The notes under the pieces are model-generated. The model was not told where the DNA came from, searched no databases, and worked only from the letters and a program-made list of their open reading frames with translations. A DNA stretch of 64,000 bases from contig NZ_CP029354.1 of NCBI RefSeq assembly GCF_003130795.1, forward strand, positions 372,001-436,000. The letters are read 5' to 3'. Positions 7,479 through 16,821 of the stretch are shown here, in pieces (position 1 is the stretch's first letter; each line of letters starts with the position of its first letter). Position numbers and translations under genes: made by a program. This stretch comes from Azospirillum thermophilum. GTDB taxonomy: Bacteria > Pseudomonadota > Alphaproteobacteria > Azospirillales > Azospirillaceae.

Positions 7479-7780
7479 TCCGTAACCGAAACCAGTTTGC
7501 GGTCGGCCATGCGGCCCAGCAGATCCAGCACGTCACGTTCGATCTGCATGGGATCGCCGTCATAGTCGGCGACGAGGCAAGCGCACAGGTCGGACACGCG
7601 GACCGCGGTCTCCATCCGTCGCCAGATGTCGGCGCCGATGGGGTCCAGACCGAAATAGAGCCCCTGCTCGACGCTCATCAGGACGAGTTCGCCATCCACC
7701 ACGGCCGCCAGGACCTCGTCGTTGCGCACCACCGTCGCCGAAGGACCCACGGACCGTTCAACCATGATGACGCGCTCCAC
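7475..7780 (-). CDS. Lasso RRE protein B1 (PqqD family)
   Basis: This 101-residue protein has the PqqD/RRE pattern: a beta-strand N-terminus (VVRNDEVLAAVVDGELVLMSVEQGLYFGLDPIGADIW) followed by helices (VSDLCACLVADYDGDPMQIERDVLDLLGRMADRKLV). Such proteins bind the WxxPxL part of the leader and hand the precursor to B2. It is translationally coupled to the B2 gene by a 4-bp overlap. The B1-B2 pair is convergent with the precursor-cyclase genes, so it has its own promoter somewhere in 7781-8242. The assignment is secure. Confidence 0.85.
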   Translation of the reverse strand: MERVIMVERSVGPSATVVRNDEVLAAVVDGELVLMSVEQGLYFGLDPIGADIWRRMETAVRVSDLCACLVADYDGDPMQIERDVLDLLGRMADRKLVSVTE

Positions 7781-8242
7781 CGCCGGACTGAAACCCTTGC
7801 GCTGTCTCTAGCACCGGGATCGCACCGGAGCAAGCCGGGACGGTCCCCCGGCTGCAGGACGTCACGGGCCGCGGACCGCCGGCGTCGGCGGACGCTGACC
7901 ATCCCAACGTGGGGTCCGTCAGTCCTCGCGCCAACATAGGGTGAAGGCGTAGAGCACGTAGGCTGGGCCGCTTGCGTCGGGTTGCCGGGCGCAGGACGTT
8001 GCTCACCTCGTCGTGAAACCGGCGACTGGTTCCATAATACATCTTATCTTGCGTTCGTCCTCCGCCTCCCTCCGTCGCATGCCGTTGCGGCAGGTCGCGC
8101 GGTGCTCCACGGAGACGGCGCCCCGCCCGCGGATCCGCCGGGTGAAACGCCCCGGCATCGCGGATCGTTGCGTTCCCGGCTTGACCGCGCCCGATCGCCT
8201 GGATAGCTCTGCCGCAACGGGTTAACCCATCGGGACCGCGGC
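7781..8242. promoter_or_regulatory. Divergent intergenic region, no gene seen
   Basis: This is 462 bp between the leftward B1 gene and the rightward transporter gene. Short open frames exist but none has a plausible start site or recognisable content, and none has the leader motif of a second lasso precursor. It should contain promoters for both directions; I could not place them. No lasso exporter gene is present here or elsewhere in the cluster. Confidence 0.35.
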
Positions 8243-9868
8243 ATGTCCGTTCTGATCACGCTTTTCGCCGGGCTCGGCTTCATCTTCATCGGCACACAGT
8301 TCCTGACCGCCAACATGAAACAGGTGGTCGGCGCCCGCTTCCACAAGCTGGTGGCGCGGGCGACCGGACATCCGGTGAAGGCGGCGGCGGTCGGCGTCGC
8401 CGCCGGGGCGGTGATCCAAAGCACAAACGCCGTCACCTTCATCGTCGTCAGCCTGATCGGCGCCGGGGCCGCGACCGTGCGCGAGGCGATGCCCATCGTC
8501 ACCTGGTCCTATGCCGGCTCCACCCTGCGCCTGCTGCTCGCCTCGCTCGACCTCGGCACCGCGGTGATGCTGGCGGTCGGGCTGATCGGCATGGCCTTCC
8601 TGCTGGGCTACGACCGTTCGGCCAAGCACCGCCATCTCGTGGCGGCGCTGCTGGGCCTGGTCCTGCTGCTCTACGGCGTGCAGCTGATGAACCAGGCGGC
8701 GGTGCCGCTGCGCCAGTCGGAGTGGCTGCGCGGCGTGCTGGCCTTCGCCGACCGCTTCTATTTCTGGGGGTTCCTGGCCGGGACGCTGCTGGCCTCGGTG
8801 ATCCAGGGGCAGACCGTGTCGGTCATCGCGGTGGCGCTCGCCGATGGCGGGCTGCTCGGGCTCGACCAGACGATCCTGGTGGTGATCGGCGCCAATCTCG
8901 GCACCGGCATCCAGGCGCTGATCCAGGGGGCCGGGCTGAAGGGAACCAGCCGCCAGCTCAACCTCTACCAGCTCGTCCTCAAGCTGATCGGCGTCGCGGT
9001 GCTGCTGCCGCTGCTGACGGCCGAGCATTATGCCGGGCTGCCGGGGGTGAAGGCGGCGGTCGGGCTGCTGACGCAGGACGTCGCCTTCCAGGTGACCGCC
9101 GTGCACTGGGCCTTCCAGATCGTGTCGGCCCTGGTGGCGAGCGTCCTCAACAGGCCGCTCTACCGGGTGATCGAGCGGATGAGCCCGCCGACCGGCGAGG
9201 AGATCCTGTCCCGTCCGGAGCACATCGACGGCCGGGCCGCGGTCCAGCCGCTGGCGGCGCTGTCGATGGTGGAGCAGGAGCAGGCCCGCCTGCTGCACCG
9301 GCTTCCCGACTTCCTGGCCGGCGTGCGCGAGGATGCTTCCGCCCGCCCGCTGGCTCCCGCCCCGGTCCTGCGCTCGGCCGGGAACGAACTGGCCCGCGCC
9401 ATCGACGCCTTCCTGAAGAGCACGCTGCAGACGCCGATGCCGCCGGAGGAACTCGACCGGCTGATGCGCCGCTGGAACTGCAACGAGCTTCTGCTCGGGC
9501 TGCAGGACGCGCTGGCGGAGCTGGCCACCACGCTGGAGAAGGTCCGCCGCAATCCCGAGGTCGCCCGCATCGCCGACGGCATGGCGGAATCGCTGCACAT
9601 GATGCTGCTGACGCTCGCCGAGGAGGCCGACCCCGCGCATGCGGCCGGGCCGGCGATGCTGGAAACGCTGACCGCCGACCGCTCCGCCCTGATGCGGCGC
9701 ATCCGCGAGGACTTGACGGAGCGTCTGCCCGACCTGCCCGTCGCCGACCGGCAGGCGGTGTGGCGGGCGACCGACCTGTTCGAGCGGCTGACCTGGCTGA
9801 TGCGCCGCTATGCCGTGAACCTGCCGCGGCCGGCCGAAGACCCCGCATCCCCCATGGCCGGGGCGTGA
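8243..9868 (+). CDS. Na/Pi-cotransporter II family protein with PhoU-like tail
   Basis: This 541-residue protein has two inverted membrane repeats of the NptA/PNaS family. Each repeat carries a Gln-Ser/Thr-rich signature (VIQSTNAVTF near residue 56, and VIQGQTVSV near residue 188), followed by about 220 soluble residues of PhoU-like helices from about residue 320. Members import phosphate with sodium or are tied to phosphate sensing; the substrate is not certain because the usual QSSS signature is altered to QSTN and QGQT. It is a single gene flanked by intergenic DNA on both sides. The ATG at 8243 begins directly with a membrane helix. Confidence 0.8.
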   Translation: MSVLITLFAGLGFIFIGTQFLTANMKQVVGARFHKLVARATGHPVKAAAVGVAAGAVIQSTNAVTFIVVSLIGAGAATVREAMPIVTWSYAGSTLRLLLASLDLGTAVMLAVGLIGMAFLLGYDRSAKHRHLVAALLGLVLLLYGVQLMNQAAVPLRQSEWLRGVLAFADRFYFWGFLAGTLLASVIQGQTVSVIAVALADGGLLGLDQTILVVIGANLGTGIQALIQGAGLKGTSRQLNLYQLVLKLIGVAVLLPLLTAEHYAGLPGVKAAVGLLTQDVAFQVTAVHWAFQIVSALVASVLNRPLYRVIERMSPPTGEEILSRPEHIDGRAAVQPLAALSMVEQEQARLLHRLPDFLAGVREDASARPLAPAPVLRSAGNELARAIDAFLKSTLQTPMPPEELDRLMRRWNCNELLLGLQDALAELATTLEKVRRNPEVARIADGMAESLHMMLLTLAEEADPAHAAGPAMLETLTADRSALMRRIREDLTERLPDLPVADRQAVWRATDLFERLTWLMRRYAVNLPRPAEDPASPMAGA

Positions 9869-9976
9869 CGGGCGCCGGCGGCGGTTAAAGCGCGGTGAAA
9901 AAGCCCGAGACAGCGTTTGACGGGGCGATTCTTATCTCACTAGGAGGGGGAGAGCTTGGCCATTTGAGGTAGGACC

Positions 9977-12900
9977 ATGAAACTCGCAGTTCGCGGCCTG
10001 ACGGGCGCGTTGCTGGCTTCCGCGGCATTCTTCGGCCCGCTCCCCGGACCCGCCCTGGCGCAGACCATCGGCGATCCGGCCTCCTTCGTCACCGCGGAAT
10101 ATCTCGCCGACCACGGGCTCGCCCTGTCCAATGCGGCGCAGGCCTACGCGCTGGGCTTCACCGGAAAGGGCGTGATCGTCGGCGTGATCGACACCGGGCT
10201 CGACACCAGCCATCCGGAGTTCGCCGGCAAGATCGCGGTGGGCGGGCAGGACCTGCTCTACGGCGTGCCGATGACCGACCGCGACGGGCATGGCACCCAT
10301 GTCGCCGGCACGATCGCCGCAGCGCGCGACGGGATCGGCATGCATGGCGTCGCCTTCGACGCCCGCGTCATCCCCTTCCGGTCGATCCGCGGCCGCGGCG
10401 ACACCGAGACCCAGCTTCCCAACGACGTCAGCGCGACCACCCGCGGGATCGACGCCGCCGTGGCGGCCGGCGCCCGCGTCATCAACGGCAGCTACGGGCC
10501 GTCCTTCTACGACGAGGCCTACCCGAACACCGCCCAGATGATCGGCCCGTCCGACGCGGCCGAGGCGCAGGCGCTGATCCGCGCGGCACGCGCCGGCGTG
10601 GTCGGCGTGTTCGCCGCCGGCAACGAGTACACCGACAATCCCGTCATCAACCGCAACCCGACCGGCAGCGCCTTCCTGCCCTATGTCCGGCCGTCCAACC
10701 GCGACAGCGGCGTCTATGTGACGGTGGATGACGACGGCGACCCGACCGAGGCGAACTACGACTTCTCGGAACTGGAGGGGATGGTGGTGGCGGTCGCCTC
10801 GGTCGACCGCAACAAGCGGATCTCCTGGTTCAGCAACCGCTGCGGCGTCGCGCGGAACTGGTGCCTCGTCGCCTTCGGCGGCGGTGCCGCGGGCGAGAAC
10901 CAGCCGTCGACCGCCGACGACGTGCTGTCGGCCAAGGCCGGAGGCGGCTATTTCACGACCTACGGCACCTCGATGGCGAGCCCGCACGTCGCGGGCGGCA
11001 TCGCCGTGCTGATGGAGGCCTTCCCCGGCCTGTCCGCCCGCGACATCGTCTACATCCTGCTGAACACGGCGGAGGATCTGGGCGCCCCCGGCGTGGACGA
11101 GATCTACGGCCACGGGCTGATGGACCTGGGCAAGGCGGTGCGCGGCCCGACCTCCTTCGCCGCGGGCGGCTTCACCACCATCACCGTCGCCAACGGGTCT
11201 GGCGCCACCTTCGCCAACGACATCTCCGGCACCGGCGGGCTGATCAAGCAGGGCGCCGGCACCCTGACGCTGACCGGTGCCAACAGCTACACCGGGCTGT
11301 CGCAGGTGCAGGCCGGCACGCTGGCGGTCAACGGCACGGTGGCCGGCGGGGTCACCGTCTCGCAGGGCGCCACGCTGCGCGGCACCGGGCGGGTCGACGG
11401 CGGCACGCTGGTGGCCGGCACGCTGGCACCCGGCAACTCGCCCGGCACGCTGACCGCCGGCGGCCCGGTGGAGCTCACCCGAACCGCCACCCTGGCGGTG
11501 GAGATCGACGGAACGGGCACCGGCAACGGCGCCGGCAACCACGACCGGCTGATCGTCACCGGGACCGGCGGCAGCTTCACCGCCGGCGGCACGATCGCGC
11601 CGGTCACCCGCGGGATCAGCGCGCCGGCCACCAACAGCTTCACCCCGACCCTCGGCCAGGGCTTCACGGTGGTGGAGGCGGCGGGCGGCGTGCTCGGCAG
11701 CTTCGGCGGCCTGACGCAGCCGACGAGCGGCCTGCCCGCCGGCACGCGGTTCGACGCCGTCTACGGCAGCAGGACGCTGACCCTGCGCGTCACCCCCGCC
11801 CGCTACGGCGACATCGCCGCCGCCGGCCTGACCGGCACGCGCAACCGCAATGCCGCGGGCGGCGCGCTCGATGCTGCCCGCCCGGTTGCCGGCACCCGGC
11901 CCGACGCGGCGGCCCAGCCGGTGTTCGACGCGCTCTACCCGCTGGCCGGCGAGGCGGTCGGCCAGGCGCTCGACCAGATCGGCGGCGCCATCCATGGCGA
12001 GGCGATGCAGGCCCAGCTCGGCGTCCGCCGCGCGGTCGGCGGCGCCATCGGCGACCGCCTCGCCCTGCTGCGCGACGGCAGCGCCGCGGCGCAGGCCTCG
12101 GCCGGCCTCGGCCGCGTCGGCGTCACCGGCCGGGGCGCCGCGGCGCTCGGCGTGGCGGAGGGCGGCCTGACGGAGCGCGGCGGAGCGGAAGGTGCCGGCG
12201 GCGACCGAGCCGCCTGGATCCGCGTGCTCGGCAGCTTCGGTTCGATCCGCGGCGACGGCAATGCGCCGGGCGTCAAGGCGCGCACCGGCGCGGCGCTGGT
12301 CGGTGCCGATGCCGAGGTCGCCCGGGGCGTGACGGCCGGCCTGGCGGTCGGCTACTCCCGGACCGACGCCGATGCCCGCAAGGGCGGCGGCTCCGTCACC
12401 ATCGACGGCTACCACGCCACGCTCTACGGGGCCGCCAGCGTCGGCAGCGCCTTCATCGAGGGGACGGCCGGCTACAGCTTCGACCGCTACGAGTCCTCGC
12501 GCCCGCTCTCCTTCGGCGGCTATTCCGCCGTGGCGTCGGGCAAGGCGGACGGGCACGACCTCTCGGCCTCGCTGACGGCCGGCACCCGCCTCACGGTGGA
12601 GGGAGTCACGGTGGAGCCCAGCGCCGGCCTGCGCGTCGACCGGCTGTTCCGCTCCGGCTTCGGCGAGCGGGGGGCCGGGCTGCTGAGCCTGTCGGTGGCG
12701 GACGAGACGCTGACCGCCGTCCGGTCCACCATCGGTGCCCGCGCCAACACGCTGGTGACGCTGGAGGACGGCACGGAGATCCGCCCGTCGCTGCGCCTGC
12801 ACTGGGCGCACGACCTCGCCGACCGCGGGGCGGAAACGCGGGCCGGCCTCGCCGCCGCCAGCTTCACCACTGCCGGCACGCGGGTCGGCCGCGACGCCGC

Positions 12901-13027
12901 CCTGATCGGCACCGGCGTCTCGGTCGGGCTGTCCGGCAGCCTGGCGCTCTACGCCGACTATGGCGCCGAACTGCGCCGCCACGCGGCCGACCACACGGTG
13001 GCGGCCGGCTTGAAGCTCGCCTGGTGA
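9977..13027 (+). CDS. Subtilisin-like autotransporter serine protease
   Basis: This 1016-residue protein has a signal peptide (residues 1-28, ending PALAQ) and a peptidase S8 domain with the triad Asp72 (VIDTGLD), His105 (DGHGTHVAG) and Ser332 (GTSMASPHVAGG). One autotransporter-associated beta-strand repeat follows (GGLIKQGAGTLTLTGANSYTG, about residues 415-450), then a C-terminal beta-barrel of about 270 residues. It should be secreted by the type V route and display or release the protease at the cell surface. The gene stands alone, convergent with the peptidase operon, which could consume the peptides it makes; that link is inference. The ATG follows a GAGGTAGG ribosome site. Confidence 0.9.
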   Translation: MKLAVRGLTGALLASAAFFGPLPGPALAQTIGDPASFVTAEYLADHGLALSNAAQAYALGFTGKGVIVGVIDTGLDTSHPEFAGKIAVGGQDLLYGVPMTDRDGHGTHVAGTIAAARDGIGMHGVAFDARVIPFRSIRGRGDTETQLPNDVSATTRGIDAAVAAGARVINGSYGPSFYDEAYPNTAQMIGPSDAAEAQALIRAARAGVVGVFAAGNEYTDNPVINRNPTGSAFLPYVRPSNRDSGVYVTVDDDGDPTEANYDFSELEGMVVAVASVDRNKRISWFSNRCGVARNWCLVAFGGGAAGENQPSTADDVLSAKAGGGYFTTYGTSMASPHVAGGIAVLMEAFPGLSARDIVYILLNTAEDLGAPGVDEIYGHGLMDLGKAVRGPTSFAAGGFTTITVANGSGATFANDISGTGGLIKQGAGTLTLTGANSYTGLSQVQAGTLAVNGTVAGGVTVSQGATLRGTGRVDGGTLVAGTLAPGNSPGTLTAGGPVELTRTATLAVEIDGTGTGNGAGNHDRLIVTGTGGSFTAGGTIAPVTRGISAPATNSFTPTLGQGFTVVEAAGGVLGSFGGLTQPTSGLPAGTRFDAVYGSRTLTLRVTPARYGDIAAAGLTGTRNRNAAGGALDAARPVAGTRPDAAAQPVFDALYPLAGEAVGQALDQIGGAIHGEAMQAQLGVRRAVGGAIGDRLALLRDGSAAAQASAGLGRVGVTGRGAAALGVAEGGLTERGGAEGAGGDRAAWIRVLGSFGSIRGDGNAPGVKARTGAALVGADAEVARGVTAGLAVGYSRTDADARKGGGSVTIDGYHATLYGAASVGSAFIEGTAGYSFDRYESSRPLSFGGYSAVASGKADGHDLSASLTAGTRLTVEGVTVEPSAGLRVDRLFRSGFGERGAGLLSLSVADETLTAVRSTIGARANTLVTLEDGTEIRPSLRLHWAHDLADRGAETRAGLAAASFTTAGTRVGRDAALIGTGVSVGLSGSLALYADYGAELRRHAADHTVAAGLKLAW

Positions 13028-13040
13028 GGCGGCGCACCCG

Positions 13041-13057
13041 GTAGGCGGTTCGCCTAC
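13041..13057. terminator. Short hairpin between convergent genes
   Basis: GTAGGCG and CGCCTAC form a perfect 7-bp stem around a GTT loop. It lies in the 26-bp gap between the autotransporter stop and the isoaspartyl peptidase stop and overlaps the latter. Its position suits a bidirectional transcription end, but neither side has a T run. Confidence 0.35.
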
Positions 13058-14019
13058 AGCGCCGCGCTGCGATAGTCCTCGCGGTGGATGGCGGTGTGGG
13101 CGACCGCATCGGCGCGGACATAGCCGCGGTACATGCCCGAACAGTTGAAGGGCAGCGACACAGTACCGCGGCGGTCCACCGCGATCAGCCCGCCGGAGCC
13201 GCCGATCGGGCCGAGCTCGTCCACCACGACGGCCTGGGCGGCCTCGTCGAGCCCCTGCCCCGCCCAGCGCATGCGGGCGGCGATCTCGTGGGCGACGCCG
13301 TGGCGGATGAAATACTCGCCGTGGCCGGTGGCGGAGATGGCGCAGGTCGCGTTGTCGGCCCAGGTGCCGGCACCGATCACCGGCGAATCCCCCACCCGGC
13401 CCGGCGCCTTGGCCGTCATGCCGCCGGTGGAGGTGGCGGCGGCCACCGTGCCGTGGATGTCGAGCGCGACCGCGCCGACCGTGCCGTGCTTGCGCTGCTC
13501 GTCCCCGTCGTCGGCCGCACCGCTGCGCCGGCGCTCCATCTCGTCCTGCAGGGCGGTCCAGCGCTCCCGCGTGAAGAAGTAGGACTCCTCGGCGAAGGGA
13601 ATGCCCTGGGCACGGGCGAACTCCTCCGCCCCCTTGCCGATCAGCAGCACATGCTCCGACCGCTCCATCACCGCGCGGGCGGCCAGCACCGGGTTGCGCG
13701 GGCCGAACAGGCCGGCGACGGCCCCTGCCGCCCGCTCCCGCCCGTCCATCACCGCGGCGTCCATCTCCTGCCGGCCCTCGCTGGTGAAGACGGCGCCGCG
13801 GCCGGCGTTGAACAGCGGCTCGTCCTCCAGCGCCATCACGGCGGCGGTGACGGCGTCGAGCGCGGCGCCTCCCCCGGCCAGCACGGCATGGCCGGCGGCG
13901 AGCGCGGCGCGCAGGCCGGCATGGTAGGCGGCCTCCCGCTCGGGCGTCAGGCGGCTGCGGTCGATGGTCCCCGCTCCGCCATGGACGGCCAGGACGAAGG
14001 GATAAGAGCTTTCGGTCAT
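13054..14019 (-). CDS. iaaA: Isoaspartyl peptidase/L-asparaginase (Ntn hydrolase)
   Basis: This 321-residue protein is of the plant-type asparaginase family. It contains HGGAGTID near the N-terminus, NAGRGAVFT, and the autoprocessing site HGTVGAVALD, in which Thr180 becomes the N-terminal nucleophile of the beta chain. GGMTAKAPGRVGDSP and GHGE motifs are intact. It hydrolyses isoaspartyl dipeptides and asparagine. It is the last gene of a minus-strand peptidase/transport operon, 49 bp after dppA, so it likely finishes the breakdown of imported peptides. Length is normal for the family. Confidence 0.9.
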   Translation of the reverse strand: MTESSYPFVLAVHGGAGTIDRSRLTPEREAAYHAGLRAALAAGHAVLAGGGAALDAVTAAVMALEDEPLFNAGRGAVFTSEGRQEMDAAVMDGRERAAGAVAGLFGPRNPVLAARAVMERSEHVLLIGKGAEEFARAQGIPFAEESYFFTRERWTALQDEMERRRSGAADDGDEQRKHGTVGAVALDIHGTVAAATSTGGMTAKAPGRVGDSPVIGAGTWADNATCAISATGHGEYFIRHGVAHEIAARMRWAGQGLDEAAQAVVVDELGPIGGSGGLIAVDRRGTVSLPFNCSGMYRGYVRADAVAHTAIHREDYRSAAL

Positions 14020-14068
14020 CGGGTCCTCCCCCTTGGGTGGGGCTTCTTGTCGGGAGCGTCTTGTCGGG

Positions 14069-14886
14069 TCAGCGCAGGAAGGCGGACAGGGCGGACAGCG
14101 TGTTCACCCAGCCCAGCACGCCGCCCATGCTGTCGGCGTCGAGCGCCACGGTGACGGCGTTCAGCCGCCGCGCCACGGGGATGACGGCGGCGAGATCGGC
14201 AAGCGCCGGCGAGGTCATCTCCACCTCGACCGTGAAGGGACCGGTGAGGGCGAAGGGCGGGATGCGGCCGCGGTGGCGCACGGCGCTCTCCGCCGCCGCG
14301 CGCAGATGGGCGCAGGCGACGGACGGCGACACGCTGCGCGCCGCCCGCTGGCCCAGCGCCTGCTTGACCACCACCCGCTCCGCCTCGGGGAACAGCGGCT
14401 CGACCTCCTCGGCGAAGCGGTCGTCGCCCGACAGCAGGATGACGGGCACGCCGAGGCTGCCGGCATAGGCGCCGTAGAGCCCCGCCTCGCCCAGTTCCAG
14501 CCCGTTGACGCAGACGCGCGAGAAGGCGAAGCCGTTGGTGGTGTGGGCCAGCACGCCCCAGCGCCGCGCCCCGCCGTGGAAGCCCAGGCACATCACCCCG
14601 GCGAAGCCGGAGTCGAGGCCGGCGAACATGTTCATCGGCTTGGGCTTGCCCAGGATCAGGCCGGCGGCCGGATGCAGCTCGTCTGGCAGCAGGTTGGTCA
14701 TGGCGCCGTGGGAGTCGTTCACCAGCACCTCCGTCGCCCCGGCGGCGAGCGCCCCTTCGACGGCGGCGTTGACCTCGGCCGTCATCAGGCGGCGGGCGCG
14801 CTCGTATTCTCCGTTGCCCGGCGTGACCTGCTGGGGGAGACGACTCCCGCCACCCCCTCGATGTCGGCCGAAACATAGATCCTCAT
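14069..14886 (-). CDS. dppA: D-aminopeptidase DppA (M55), apparent frameshift near start
   Basis: From the ATG at 14886 the product reads [18 protein letters not shown] and then leaves frame; the body resumes as QQVTPGNGEYERARRLM in the adjacent frame and continues to 14069. Both halves match M55 zinc D-aminopeptidases, including the N-terminal zinc-binding DxE (SADIEG) and later FHGG and NDSHG motifs. The break is at a G5 run at 14833-14837; one extra base would restore an unbroken family-length protein. DppA releases D-amino acids such as D-Ala from peptides. The start overlaps the P1-peptidase stop (ATGA). I treat the frameshift as a probable sequencing error. Confidence 0.8.
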
Positions 14887-15944
14887 GGCTTGTCCTTCTC
14901 CAGCAGGTCGCGCAGGCCGGGGCGCCAGTTGCCGGCGCGTCCGGCCAGCGGCCCGGCGGCGACCAGCGCGTCCAGCACCGCCTCCTGCGTCGCATCGGCC
15001 ATCGCCTCGAACAGGCGGTCGATGCGGGATTCGTTCAGCATCCGGAACGGCACGAGGTCGTGCGCCTCGTCATGGTTCACGCGGTTGGCGGTGGTGAAGC
15101 CCAGCGCGATGTCGCCGCTGCCGTGGCCCCAGAAGGAGCCGACCCGCGCCAGCCCCACCCCGGCCCGCCGCACCACCCGGCGGAGCTGCCGGTGGTCGAG
15201 CGGCACGTCGGTCGCCATGACGATGATGACGGAGCCCTTCTCGACCGGCGTCGGCTCGTCGAGCGGCACGAGGCGCCGCCCGTCCGGCAGGCGCAGGTCG
15301 CCTGCCCGCCCGAAATTCGCCAGCACCAGCACGCCGAGATGGAAGCGCCCGCCGTCGAAGGTCAGCCGCCGCGAGGCGGTGCCGATGCCGCCCTTGAAGC
15401 CGAAGCAGCTCATGCCCCGCCCGGCGCCGACCGCACCGACCGCGACCTCCCCGCCCGCCGCATCGAGGGCGGCGAAGGCATGCTCCTCCGTCACGGCGAG
15501 CGCCTGGATGTCGCTGAGGAAGCCGTCGTTGCACTCCATCACCACCGGATTGACGGTGGCGGTGGTGCGGCCGATGTCCGGGTTCTCGCGCAGCGCCCGG
15601 CGGATCAGCGCGGTGGAGCAGGTGCCGACCGACAGCGTGTTGGTCAGCAGGATGGGGGTTTCGAGGGTGCCGAGCTCCTCCACCTGGACCAGCCCGGCGC
15701 TCTTGCCGAAGCCGTTCAGCACGTCCGCCGCGGCGACCGGCTTGTCGCGGTAGAGGTTTCCGCCATGCGGCAGGATGGCGGTGACGCCGGTCTGCACCTC
15801 GCCCTCGGCGATGGTGCTGTGGCCGACCAGCACGCCCGGCACGTCGGTGATGGCGTTGCGCGGGCCCGGCCGGCCCCGTCCACAGGCGAGGCCGTAGGCG
15901 CGGGCGCGGGCCTCAATGCTGCCGGAGCTTGGGATCGAGGGCAT
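14883..15944 (-). CDS. P1 family (DmpA-type) aminopeptidase
   Basis: This 353-residue protein has the S58/DmpA Ntn-hydrolase pattern: [16 protein letters not shown] near the N-terminus, [14 protein letters not shown] in the middle, and [20 protein letters not shown] around the self-cleavage region. DmpA-type enzymes remove N-terminal L- or D-residues or beta-amino acids from small peptides. The gene overlaps the permease gene upstream by 32 bp and dppA downstream by 4 bp, so it belongs to the peptide uptake operon. The GGACTGCGC ahead of the ATG is a weak ribosome site, in line with coupled translation. Substrate preference is not readable. Confidence 0.85.
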   Translation of the reverse strand: MPSIPSSGSIEARARAYGLACGRGRPGPRNAITDVPGVLVGHSTIAEGEVQTGVTAILPHGGNLYRDKPVAAADVLNGFGKSAGLVQVEELGTLETPILLTNTLSVGTCSTALIRRALRENPDIGRTTATVNPVVMECNDGFLSDIQALAVTEEHAFAALDAAGGEVAVGAVGAGRGMSCFGFKGGIGTASRRLTFDGGRFHLGVLVLANFGRAGDLRLPDGRRLVPLDEPTPVEKGSVIIVMATDVPLDHRQLRRVVRRAGVGLARVGSFWGHGSGDIALGFTTANRVNHDEAHDLVPFRMLNESRIDRLFEAMADATQEAVLDALVAAGPLAGRAGNWRPGLRDLLEKDKP

Positions 15945-16821
15945 CGCGCAGTCCGTCGCCGAGGAGGTTGAAGGCCAGCACCGTCAGGAAGATCGCGAGG
16001 CCCGGATAGAAGGTGACGTGGTCGGCCACGCCGAGATAGCTGCGGCCGTCCGCCAGCATGGCGCCCCATTCCGGGCTGGGCGGCTGCGCACCGAGGCCGA
16101 TGAAGCTGAGGCTGGCGGCGGTCAGGATGGAGGTGCCGATGCGCATGGAGAAATAGACGATCACGCTCGGCAGCGTGCCGGGCAGGATGTGGCGCAGCAT
16201 CAGCAGGCCGTTGCGCACGCCGATGGCGCGGGCGGCGTCGACATAGACCGCCTGCTTCAGCGCCAGCGTGCTGCCGCGCACCAGGCGGGCGAAGACCGGC
16301 ACGCTGAACACCGCGACCGCATAGATCACGTTCTCGATGCCGGGGCCGAGGATGGCGACGATGCCGATCGCCAGCAGGATGCCGGGGAAGGCCAGCAGCA
16401 CGTCGCACAGCCGCATCACCAGCGTGTCGATCCAGCGGCCGTAGAAGCCGCTGAACAGGCCGAGCAGGATGCCGACCGCCCCGCCGAGCGTCACCGACAG
16501 GAAGCCCACCGCCAGCGAGATGCGGGCGCCCCACAGGATGCGGCTGAAGATGTCGCGCCCGTAGGCGTCGGTGCCGGCCCAGTGCAGGGCCGACACCCCT
16601 TCCAGCACATTCTCGTAGTCGGGGGCGGCCGGATCGTAGGGGGCGATCCACGGCGCGAAGACGGCGGCCAGCAGCAGCGCCAGCAGGGCCACGCCGGCGG
16701 TGAGCGCCAGCTTCTGCCGGCGGAACTTGCGCCAGAACTCCCGCAGCGGCGAGCGGATCGCCTCGTCGCGGGCGGTGACGGCCTTGGCGGCCGGCGGAGG
16801 GGTCTCGGTCGTCGTGGTCAT
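15913..16821 (-). CDS. Peptide ABC transporter permease (DppC/GsiD type)
   Basis: This 302-residue membrane protein has the OppC-like N-terminal extension ([35 protein letters not shown]), a periplasmic segment with [14 protein letters not shown], and the permease EAA loop [19 protein letters not shown] that contacts the ATPase. It pairs with the DppB-type subunit, whose stop its ATG overlaps (16818-16821). Together they form the channel of a dipeptide/oligopeptide or glutathione-type importer. It could equally be named dppC or gsiD, and the substrate cannot be told from the permease. Confidence 0.88.
   Translation of the reverse strand: MTTTTETPPPAAKAVTARDEAIRSPLREFWRKFRRQKLALTAGVALLALLLAAVFAPWIAPYDPAAPDYENVLEGVSALHWAGTDAYGRDIFSRILWGARISLAVGFLSVTLGGAVGILLGLFSGFYGRWIDTLVMRLCDVLLAFPGILLAIGIVAILGPGIENVIYAVAVFSVPVFARLVRGSTLALKQAVYVDAARAIGVRNGLLMLRHILPGTLPSVIVYFSMRIGTSILTAASLSFIGLGAQPPSPEWGAMLADGRSYLGVADHVTFYPGLAIFLTVLAFNLLGDGLRDALDPKLRQH

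Noticed and set aside
1..7780. Prophage or tailocin region because of the collar protein
   Set aside because: No integrase, capsid, portal, lysis or tail-tube genes are visible next to it.
7758..8042. Open frame upstream of B1 on the minus strand, considered as a second lasso precursor
   Set aside because: It lacks the WxxPxL leader motif and a core with an acidic residue at 7-9, and has no ribosome site.
8722..9888. Long open frames overlapping real genes, for example in the transporter gene
   Set aside because: They are Ala/Arg/Gly-rich shadows typical of high-GC DNA, and the other frame has clear membrane and family motifs.
9916..9940. TTGACG with TTATCT before the autotransporter as a sigma-70 promoter
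   Set aside because: The spacing between the two boxes is far too short; no better pair was found.
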